From Candidatus Zambryskibacteria bacterium RIFCSPLOWO2_01_FULL_47_14 (GTDB lineage Bacteria > Patescibacteria > Paceibacteria > UBA9973 > Zambryskibacteraceae), in NCBI GenBank assembly GCA_001824005.1, contig MHWG01000003.1, positions 11,322-16,465 on the forward strand: a DNA stretch of 5,144 nucleotides. Reading direction: 5' to 3'. Below the pieces are notes generated by a model. The model was not told where the DNA came from and ran no database searches. It saw only the letters and a program-made list of their open reading frames with translations. Below are positions 1-5,144 of this stretch, one piece after another. The position numbers and the translations under genes were made by a program. How positions within the stretch are numbered: the stretch's first letter is position 1; each line of letters opens with the position of its first letter.

Positions 1-396
1 ACCGGGTATAATTATCGCTGTTTGATTTCCGGAGACGCCTTTCCTTTTATTGTGAGTCCGCAAAGAAGCTGTGCAAACGGATTGGGAATCGCGCTGGAGT
101 CGGCGGTTGGCCTTACCGCCGATAATGCCGATCAATGGGTTTATTACATAAGCGCCGGAAAGATTTACAAATCTACTTCCGGCGGCGCGAGTTATTTTCA
201 ATTAAATCCAGATGAAGTGGTGCTGGACAGCACCTCCGGGTTCTCCATTTTGGGAGCTGAATCTCCGGCGGGGAACAGCCAGCAGCCCCTGGTTACCATT
301 CGCTTGTCCGGGAAAATCACCTACAAGAACCTGCAGACCCCTTTTATCATGCAAACCTCGGCTTCCCAGAGATTAATTGATGTTATATCACCATAA
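1..396 (+). CDS. Pilin-like (type II secretion/type IV pilus pseudopilin) protein, C-terminal part, 5' truncated by window edge
   Basis: The frame is open from the first base to the TAA at 394-396, giving 131 visible residues. There is no hydrophobic prepilin helix in the visible part, so the true start should lie upstream of the window; the TTG at 22 is not a convincing start. The visible part is rich in Ser, Gly, Thr and beta-prone segments. It ends with a pattern (QQPLVTIRLSGKITYKNLQ, then TPFIMQTSASQRLID) that resembles the C-terminal beta-sheet of GspH/FimT-like or related minor pilins. Only two Cys are visible. The stop codon overlaps the ATG of the next pilin gene in TAATG, which indicates an operon with translational coupling. 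The role as a minor pilin of a type IV pilus or pseudopilus is inferred from the C-terminal pattern and neighbours, because the diagnostic N-terminus is missing. The exact subfamily cannot be assigned. Confidence 0.7.
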   Translation, partial: TGYNYRCLISGDAFPFIVSPQRSCANGLGIALESAVGLTADNADQWVYYISAGKIYKSTSGGASYFQLNPDEVVLDSTSGFSILGAESPAGNSQQPLVTIRLSGKITYKNLQTPFIMQTSASQRLIDVISP

Positions 397-992
397 TGAA
401 AAATAGAAATTTAAAAAAAGTCTGCCCCGCGAAGCTTCAGCGAAGTGGGGGTTTTACATTGGTTGAATCGCTGGTCGCGGTTTCCATTTTTTCGATTGCG
501 GTCGTGACCTTGCTTATATCACTGGGGCGGGGGCTTTCCGACACCGGCTATGTCAAGAAAAAAATAACCGCCGAATATTTGGCCGCCGAAGGAATCGAAT
601 ACATGCGAAATCTGCGCGATACTTACATACTCTATTCCTCATCAGGTGGTTGGAGTACATTTAATAGCGTACTTACAAGCGGTTCATGCTTTACCGCCAA
701 TGGTTGTTATTTCAACGATCAGAATGTTTCCTATACCGACGATTCGATGCCAATCGTCGATCTTCAATTGTTCGCCTGCACCACCTCAACCTGTTCCAAT
801 GCTCCTCTGCTTTACAACTCCGCTACCGGAAAATATGGTTATACCGGCTCAAGTTCCGGATTTAACCGGCAGGTCAGGGTAAATACCATTAACGTCAATG
901 AAATAAGAATTCGCTCGACTGTTTATTGGACGCAAAATTCGGGTAACTACAGCATCACTTTTTCCGAGAATTTATATAATTGGGTAGAATGA
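396..992 (+). CDS. Prepilin-type N-terminal cleavage/methylation protein, PilV/GspI-like minor pilin
   Basis: This 198-residue protein has a class III (prepilin) signal. A basic leader of 19 residues ends in SGG, followed by FTLVESLVAVSIFSIAVVTL. Cleavage by the prepilin peptidase PilD/GspO is expected between G19 and F20, with N-methylation of F20 and the conserved Glu at mature position +5 (E24). Residues 20-45 form the hydrophobic N-terminal helix that anchors pilins in the membrane and packs in the filament core. The segment AAEGIEYMRNLRD (63-75) is typical of PilV/GspI-like minor pilins. The rest is a Ser/Thr/Asn-rich globular head with two close Cys pairs (C98/C104 and C128/C133) that could form disulfides. 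The ATG overlaps the preceding TAA by one base and has no clear Shine-Dalgarno sequence, so reinitiation is likely. The TGA stop lies inside the next gene's start (ATGA). The leader contains the 33-base repeated element described separately. Pilin family assignment is firm; PilV versus GspI is not resolved. Confidence 0.9.
   Translation: MKNRNLKKVCPAKLQRSGGFTLVESLVAVSIFSIAVVTLLISLGRGLSDTGYVKKKITAEYLAAEGIEYMRNLRDTYILYSSSGGWSTFNSVLTSGSCFTANGCYFNDQNVSYTDDSMPIVDLQLFACTTSTCSNAPLLYNSATGKYGYTGSSSGFNRQVRVNTINVNEIRIRSTVYWTQNSGNYSITFSENLYNWVE
423..455 (+). repeat. Copy 1 of 33-base palindromic, terminator-like element inside a prepilin leader
   Basis: This stretch starts TGCCCCGCGAAGCTTCAG and ends GTGGGGGTTTT. 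It matches 1022-1054 at 32 of 33 bases; the one difference is C441 versus A1040. It can fold as CCCCG (425-429) with TGGGG (446-450), one pair being G-U, and CTTC (435-438) with GAAG (442-445) closing a three-base loop, leaving CGAAG (430-434) as a bulge. The G-run is followed directly by TTTT. In frame it encodes CPAKLQRSGGF, the end of the leader peptide and the first mature residue. Confidence 0.8.
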
Positions 993-3043
993 AAATTAGA
1001 GAATTAAAAAAGAAGAAGGCTTGCCCCGCGAAGCTTCAGAGAAGTGGGGGTTTTGTGTTGCTTTTTGCGGTGACGCTCGCGAGTATCCTCCTGGCCATTG
1101 CTTTAGGAATTTCGAATATCGCGCTTAAAGAAGTGAATTTCAGTACTTCGGCTCGAAATTCCAACGATGCCTTTTTTGCCGCCGATACCATTGCCGAATG
1201 CGCTCTTTATTATGATCGGGGAGATATTAACCGATTTGCAAATCCAAATCCGGGCGGAACAATCTCCTGCGGAGCCGCAAGCGTTACCCCGACCTTTTCC
1301 GGAGATGCCTCTCTCTGGGCATATGACTTTATTATTACGGGATTGGGTTCGAACAACGCCTGCGCCAAACTCAACATTTCAAAAAACGGGAGCTCCCCCT
1401 ATACAACCACTGTCACTTCCCGGGGCTACAATATCGGCGACGGATCTTGCAATTCAACCGATCCAAATCGCACCGAGCGCAAGCTGGAAATTACATACGG
1501 AGTAAATCCCCCCGGCTCCGGCGAGCCTCCTCCACCACCTCCACCTCCTCCACCACCTCCACCATCATCACCCCCTATTTATGTCCGCGCGGGCGGCGTT
1601 ACGGGAACTTCGTTTAGTTTTAATATCGATTCGCCAAGTACCAATCGCTTGGTCGTGGTAATGGCGGACAGTGAAAGCACCGGGATTAATCTCTCGGGTG
1701 CGAGCGTGGACGGGAAAAGCTGCACTCTTGTGGCCCGGGCGAACAATCCAACTGGAGTCGGGAACCATTCGGAAATGTGGTATTGCGATGAAGACAACTT
1801 AGGCTCTTCAGCAGGGGTGGTGACAGTGGCAGTTTCTGTTGGCAGCGGAAACTGGGCGGCGCACGCGCATCTCTATACCGGCGCTTCCCAAAGCGGTCCG
1901 TCGGACTCCGGGATTGACCAGACTTCAGTCGGTGGCTCAACCGTGACAGTTAACGGCATCGACGCAGGAGCGGACTCATTGGTAGTGATGAGTGCGGGCA
2001 ACGGCCAAGGCGGGACTTGGAATAGCTGGACATCGCCCCTTAGCGAGCGCACGGATGGGCCGAATCCTTCGTCTGCAGTCTTCGGTACCGCAAGTGGCAT
2101 AGAATCAACGGCCCAGACTAGTAAAACGTACATTGCTACCGCAAGCGTCGCTGATATTCTGCGAGGCACAGGCATAGTTGGTGTTTGGGGAGGGGCCGCA
2201 CCACCTCCGCCTTCCACCTACGACCTTACTGTTACAAAAGCTGGTACGGGCTCTGGAACGATAACTTCAAGTCCTTCGGGGATAAACTGTGGTGCTGATT
2301 GTTCAGAAACTTACACAGATGGTACTGCTGTGTCTCTAACCGCCACTCCAGCTGGGGGCTCTAGCTTTACTGGCTGGTCTGGTGCTTGCTCCGGAACAGG
2401 AGCCTGTAATCTCACTATGTCTGCCAATAGAAGTGTTACAGCTACGTTTGATATAACTCCACTACCCGTGGCAAATGATGATTTCACGCAAGGAAGCAAT
2501 GTAACTCTTGTATCACACACACCAACCGGACCTGGGGCTGGAAATGGTTGGATAGTGCAGATTTCTGGCGGTAATATTACTGATTTATCTACGGGAAAGA
2601 TTACCGATAGCTCGGGTAGTAATGGCAATCGTTATAAGATGAGTAATAATTTGGGCTCCGACCAAATGAATATTCAAGCAGACTTTACTTCAGCGGGTTC
2701 GTCTGGTAGCCCAGTATTTTTTGGACTGATAGGTAGACTGTCTTCTGCTACGGGTTCCAGTGCCATTGAAGGTCATTATGATCATAGTGTTTCTGGTGGT
2801 TCCTGGATAATTGGGGATGGAACAACTAGCGCGAGCCTTGCCCAAGCATGGCCTGGAGGTACAGTCACAATGAAACTTGAAGTTCGCTCGGGAGTTTCCA
2901 ATCTCTATGCCAATGGAGTATTAAAGGTAACCTTGAATACCAATAAATTTACTGGTCAAAATTATGCCGGGATTTTTCTAGGAAATTTTAGTGGGGGAGC
3001 TGGCAAAATGACCGCAGATAACTATCAAAGTACTGGTATTTAA
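989..3043 (+). CDS. Pilin-adhesin fusion: PilX/GspK-like prepilin N-terminus with polyproline linkers, beta-sandwich domain, InlB B-repeat-like module and LamG/concanavalin-like C-terminus
   Basis: The ATG at 989 is preferred over the upstream in-frame TTG at 980 because it gives the ATGA overlap with the previous gene and a normal Lys-rich leader; the product is 684 residues. Residues 1-21 are the leader (MKIRELKKKK then ACPAKLQRSGG) and 22-47 a hydrophobic helix (FVLLFAVTLASILLAIALG). Mature position +5 is F26 rather than Glu, as in GspK-type tip pilins. Residues 48-175 form a PilX-like head with AFFAADTIAECALYY at 61-75. A Pro linker lies at 180-192. Residues 198-403 form a beta-rich extracellular domain with the pattern NRLVVVMADS, SVDGKSCTLVA and EMWYCDEDN. 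A second linker, PPPP, is at 405-408. Residues 411-489 resemble a divergent InlB B-repeat, with paired Cys at 434/438 and 467/473 and the GWSGACSGTGAC signature. Residues 490-684, starting near NDDF, resemble a LamG/concanavalin A-like lectin fold. The usual minor pilin is 150-250 residues, so about 500 residues are added. It is probably exported and filament- or surface-associated; binding to a glycan or host surface is inference. Confidence 0.85.
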   Translation: MKIRELKKKKACPAKLQRSGGFVLLFAVTLASILLAIALGISNIALKEVNFSTSARNSNDAFFAADTIAECALYYDRGDINRFANPNPGGTISCGAASVTPTFSGDASLWAYDFIITGLGSNNACAKLNISKNGSSPYTTTVTSRGYNIGDGSCNSTDPNRTERKLEITYGVNPPGSGEPPPPPPPPPPPPPSSPPIYVRAGGVTGTSFSFNIDSPSTNRLVVVMADSESTGINLSGASVDGKSCTLVARANNPTGVGNHSEMWYCDEDNLGSSAGVVTVAVSVGSGNWAAHAHLYTGASQSGPSDSGIDQTSVGGSTVTVNGIDAGADSLVVMSAGNGQGGTWNSWTSPLSERTDGPNPSSAVFGTASGIESTAQTSKTYIATASVADILRGTGIVGVWGGAAPPPPSTYDLTVTKAGTGSGTITSSPSGINCGADCSETYTDGTAVSLTATPAGGSSFTGWSGACSGTGACNLTMSANRSVTATFDITPLPVANDDFTQGSNVTLVSHTPTGPGAGNGWIVQISGGNITDLSTGKITDSSGSNGNRYKMSNNLGSDQMNIQADFTSAGSSGSPVFFGLIGRLSSATGSSAIEGHYDHSVSGGSWIIGDGTTSASLAQAWPGGTVTMKLEVRSGVSNLYANGVLKVTLNTNKFTGQNYAGIFLGNFSGGAGKMTADNYQSTGI
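1022..1054 (+). repeat. Copy 2 of 33-base palindromic, terminator-like element inside a prepilin leader
   Basis: This is the second copy of the element at 423-455, 599 bases downstream and at almost the same codon position of the next gene (codons 12-22 here, 10-20 there). The only change, A1040 for C441, turns the Arg codon CGA into AGA, is silent, and falls in the predicted hairpin loop, so both stem arms are unchanged. The reading frame relative to the element is the same in both genes. The sequences on either side diverge at once at the DNA level, although both leaders begin with Lys-rich residues. Confidence 0.8.
1526..1564 (+). repeat. 18-base tandem duplication encoding a 13-proline linker
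   Basis: The unit CCTCCTCCACCACCTCCA occurs twice without mismatch (1526-1543 and 1544-1561), followed by one more CCA. It encodes residues 180-192, all proline, followed by SSPP. The unit is six codons, so gain or loss of a copy would change linker length but keep the frame. The linker separates the pilin head from the first added extracellular domain. Such a run normally needs EF-P for efficient translation. Confidence 0.9.
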
Positions 3044-3058
3044 AAAATTGCAGGGATT

Positions 3059-5077
3059 ATGGATAGAGCTCTAGTCAAAGAAAAAGCAAAGCAACGAATA
3101 AAAAAACTCCGCGCGGAAATCGCGCGACTGCGGTATGCGTATCATGTAGAAGATGCGCCGGACGTTACTGACGATGTGTATGATTCTTTGACTCGGGAGC
3201 TCCGGTCAATTTTGAAAGAATTCCCGGAATTTGAAGATCCGAATGCTTCAGAGAACAGAGTGGGCGGGAAACCGCTTGATAAATTCGTAAAAGTTCACCA
3301 CAAAGTGAAGATGCTTTCGCTCAATGACATTTTTAGCGAGAGCGAGCTCTATGATTGGGAAAAGCGTATCAACAAGCTACTTGGGAGCCAGGCTTCCAAG
3401 TTGAACTATTTCTGCGAGATTAAATTCGACGGGCTGGCGGTATCGCTTTCTTACAAGCGAGGAGAATTTATCCGTGGGGCAACCCGCGGAGACGGGCTAG
3501 TGGGCGAGGACATAACTCAAAATTTAAAAACCATAAAATCCATTCCACTTTTTCTAAAAAATGCGCCGGAGATTCTAGAGGTTCGTGGCGAGGCGGTGAT
3601 GTCGAAGAAAAAACTTTTAGAATTAAATAAAATAAATGAACGTGAAAATAAACCGATTTTTGCCAACACCAGAAATGTCGCGGCTGGCAGTTTGCGTCAG
3701 CTAGATCCGAAACAGGTCGCGCAAAGAGGGCTTGATTTTCTGGCTTACGATATCGCAGAGGTTTCGAGAGACGCTGGGGTAATTGAGCGACATTCGACAG
3801 AGCATGCGCTTTTACGCAAGCTCGGTTTTGAAATGGGGCCCAAGGAAGCGATATGTAAAAACATAGAAGAAGTGATTGCTTTCATCAGAGAGTTCGAAAA
3901 GGTGCGAGCACACTTTCCATTCGGCACTGACGGTATAGTCATTTCAGTTGATAGTTTAAAACAGCAGGAAGTGTTGGGAGCCGTCGGCAAAGCTCCGCGA
4001 TATATGTCGGCTTTCAAGTATCCGGCCGAGCGCGCCACGACAGTGGTGAAAAATATTTTGACTAATGTCGGGCGTACCGGCGTGCTTACTCCGCTTGCTA
4101 TCTTCGAGCCTACGCTCGTGGCTGGTTCTACGGTATCGAAGGCTACTCTTCACAATTTCGACCAGATAGAACGCCTTGGGCTTCGCATAGGTGACACTGT
4201 GGTTATAGAGAAAGCGGGGGATGTGATACCTAAGGTTGTAGAAGTTTTAATCAGAATGCGTACCGGTAAAGAAAAGAAATTTAAAATGCCGGAGAAGTGT
4301 CCGGAGTGTGGGGGAAAAATAGAAAAAAGAAAATTACCTACACAGACATCAGTCGCTCATTATTGTTCCAATCCCAAATGTCCGGCGAAAAATGAAAGAT
4401 TTTTAGAACACTTTGTGTCCGTGTTTGAAATTTATGAATTAGGTCCGAAGATTTTAAGAAGATTTAAAGACGAAGGATTGATTACAGACGCAGCGGACAT
4501 TTTCACTCTTGAAAAAAGCGATATTGAGATTCTAGAGAGATTTGGAGAGAAGTCCGCAGAGAACATAATTAAAGAAATAGAAATGAAAAAGAAAATTTCT
4601 CTTTTGAAGTTTCTGTGGGCACTTGGCATCCTTCATGTGGGGGAAGAGACGGCGCGAGATTTAGCGGTGAATTTTAGAACACTAGAGAACCTTATGAACG
4701 CCAGCATTGAAGAAATAAATAACATAGAAAACATCGGCCCGGCTGTGTCTGAAAGCCTTTATAACTTTTTTCGTGACAAAAATAATTTAAATTTTATAAA
4801 AAAGCTGGAGAGAAACGGGGTGGTGGTAGAGAAGATAGAGAGGGTAAAAGCTGGTAAACTGCAAGGGATGACTTTCGTACTTACGGGCACGCTCCAAGAG
4901 ATGTCTCGCGAGATTGCAAAAGACAAAATAATTTCAATGGGGGGGAAAGTCGCGGGTTCCGTGTCTAAAAACACTTCTTATGTGGTGGCGGGAACGGATG
5001 CGGGATCCAAGCTTACTAACGCGCAAAAGCTGGGTGTAAAAGTTCTCTCCGAAGAAGAATTTCTTAAACTCCTTTAA
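3059..5077 (+). CDS. ligA: NAD+-dependent DNA ligase LigA
   Basis: LigA seals 3'-OH/5'-phosphate nicks in duplex DNA using NAD+, in replication (Okazaki fragments) and repair. The protein is 672 residues, normal for the family, with all domains in order. Domain Ia has YHV at 28-30 and DDVYD at 38-42 for NMN binding. The adenylation domain has SLND (87-90), the KxDG motif with catalytic K122, TRGDG (142-146), VRGE (175-178), FANTRNVAAGSLRQLDP (201-217), DGIVISVD (291-298) and AFKYPA (318-323). The OB fold spans roughly 330-400 (VGRTGVLTP at 337-345, GDVIPKVV at 387-394). The zinc finger is C414, C417, C436 and C441. Helix-hairpin-helix segments lie at about 455-575, and a C-terminal BRCT domain at about 597-672. 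Motif IV is unusual: the lysine of the common DGVVIKV form is S296 here. No alternative in-frame start codon is close by. The ATG follows the pilin-fusion stop by 15 bases; AGGGA at 3052-3056 is only two bases from the ATG, a poorly spaced ribosome site. Co-transcription with the pilin genes is possible but not shown. Confidence 0.98.
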   Translation: MDRALVKEKAKQRIKKLRAEIARLRYAYHVEDAPDVTDDVYDSLTRELRSILKEFPEFEDPNASENRVGGKPLDKFVKVHHKVKMLSLNDIFSESELYDWEKRINKLLGSQASKLNYFCEIKFDGLAVSLSYKRGEFIRGATRGDGLVGEDITQNLKTIKSIPLFLKNAPEILEVRGEAVMSKKKLLELNKINERENKPIFANTRNVAAGSLRQLDPKQVAQRGLDFLAYDIAEVSRDAGVIERHSTEHALLRKLGFEMGPKEAICKNIEEVIAFIREFEKVRAHFPFGTDGIVISVDSLKQQEVLGAVGKAPRYMSAFKYPAERATTVVKNILTNVGRTGVLTPLAIFEPTLVAGSTVSKATLHNFDQIERLGLRIGDTVVIEKAGDVIPKVVEVLIRMRTGKEKKFKMPEKCPECGGKIEKRKLPTQTSVAHYCSNPKCPAKNERFLEHFVSVFEIYELGPKILRRFKDEGLITDAADIFTLEKSDIEILERFGEKSAENIIKEIEMKKKISLLKFLWALGILHVGEETARDLAVNFRTLENLMNASIEEINNIENIGPAVSESLYNFFRDKNNLNFIKKLERNGVVVEKIERVKAGKLQGMTFVLTGTLQEMSREIAKDKIISMGGKVAGSVSKNTSYVVAGTDAGSKLTNAQKLGVKVLSEEEFLKLL

Positions 5078-5089
5078 ACCTGTGCTACG

Positions 5090-5098
5090 TGGTACACT
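5090..5098 (+). promoter_or_regulatory. Possible extended -10 promoter element
   Basis: TGGTACACT fits the extended -10 form TGnTAnnnT, with four of six matches to TATAAT. It lies in the 50-base gap after ligA, about 30 bases before a possible downstream start codon. There is no convincing -35 hexamer 16-18 bases upstream, where the sequence is still the end of ligA. This is a weak call from pattern only. Confidence 0.3.
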
Positions 5099-5127
5099 AT
5101 GTACATTACAAGTTAAATAAAAAATTT

Positions 5128-5144
5128 ATGAAAACATTTATCAA
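5128..5144 (+). CDS. Possible start of a downstream gene, truncated by window edge
   Basis: An ATG at 5128 is followed by AAAACATTTATC, reading M-K-T-F-I, and remains open to the window end. A Lys after Met and the AT-rich upstream spacer are typical of a gene start, but there is no Shine-Dalgarno sequence and only five codons are visible. The product cannot be identified, and chance is a real alternative. Confidence 0.3.

Noticed and set aside
22..24. TTG at 22 as the start of the first gene
   Set aside because: The frame is open to the window edge and the protein lacks the N-terminal pilin helix, so the gene most likely begins upstream.
423..455. Hairpin plus TTTT as a real terminator ending an upstream transcript
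   Set aside because: It lies inside a clear coding sequence that overlaps the upstream gene, so it cannot be the normal operon end; kept only as a possible attenuator.
980..988. TTG at 980 as the start of the fusion gene
   Set aside because: It would add MGR before a good ATG at 989 that forms the typical ATGA overlap with the previous stop.
990..992. TGA read as glycine (code 25 of Gracilibacteria/Absconditabacteria)
   Set aside because: The TGA ends a complete pilin and sits in a classic ATGA overlap; no in-frame TGA occurs inside any of the genes.
423..1054. The two 33-base repeats as a minimal CRISPR-like pair
   Set aside because: There are only two copies, 599 bases apart, each in frame within a pilin gene; there is no spacer array and no cas gene.
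26..1310. A 15-base match with one mismatch between 26-40 and 1296-1310, encoding SGDA in both
   Set aside because: It is short, and both are pilin heads with similar composition; chance or weak homology is enough to explain it.
646..1505. Plus-strand open frames at 646-882 and 1167-1505 in other frames of the pilin genes
   Set aside because: They lie wholly inside better supported genes, and their products show no domain, signal or start context.
1568..2628. Several minus-strand open frames of 66-114 codons opposite the fusion gene
   Set aside because: They are antisense shadows of a GC-rich coding region, with low-complexity products and no recognisable domains.
5092..5104. GTAC-ACTAT-GTAC as an operator or terminator hairpin
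   Set aside because: The stem is only four pairs with no T-run; too weak to call.

Overview
The window looks like part of a chromosome from an uncultivated bacterium of the Patescibacteria/CPR type, probably Parcubacteria-like. This is inferred from three things: the tightly packed pseudopilin genes with short Lys-rich leaders, the modular surface protein fused to a pilin stem, and the style of the LigA protein. No rRNA or other taxonomic marker is present, so the placement is tentative. All genes are on the + strand and fit the standard bacterial code; the TGA stop of the second gene overlaps the ATG of the third, which argues against TGA-as-glycine code 25.

Positions 1-3043 hold the end of a pseudopilin operon. 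The 3' part of one pilin-like gene (1-396, N-terminus outside the window) overlaps by one base a PilV/GspI-like minor pilin (396-992). That gene overlaps by four bases a very long third gene (989-3043). The third protein has a PilX/GspK-like prepilin N-terminus without Glu at +5. It continues through a 13-proline linker, a beta-rich extracellular domain, a second proline linker, an InlB B-repeat-like module and a C-terminal concanavalin/LamG-like domain. It reads as a pilin stem carrying adhesive modules, plausibly a tip or surface adhesin of a type IV pilus-like filament.

The most unusual signal is a 33-base element present once in each of the two complete pilin genes (423-455 and 1022-1054). 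It has one difference, which is silent. It encodes the leader-peptide end CPAKLQRSGG plus the first mature residue F, and it also has the form of a GC-rich hairpin followed by TTTT, so it resembles an intrinsic terminator or palindromic repeat inside coding sequence. A perfect 18-base tandem duplication forms most of the polyproline linker, and sampled G+C drops clearly towards the 3' end of the fusion gene, which suggests modular assembly.

Positions 3059-5077 encode a full-length NAD+-dependent DNA ligase (LigA), 15 bases after the pilin gene and possibly co-transcribed with it. Its domains and catalytic lysine are intact, but the motif IV lysine is replaced by serine. The last 67 bases hold a weak promoter-like motif and perhaps the first codons of another gene.
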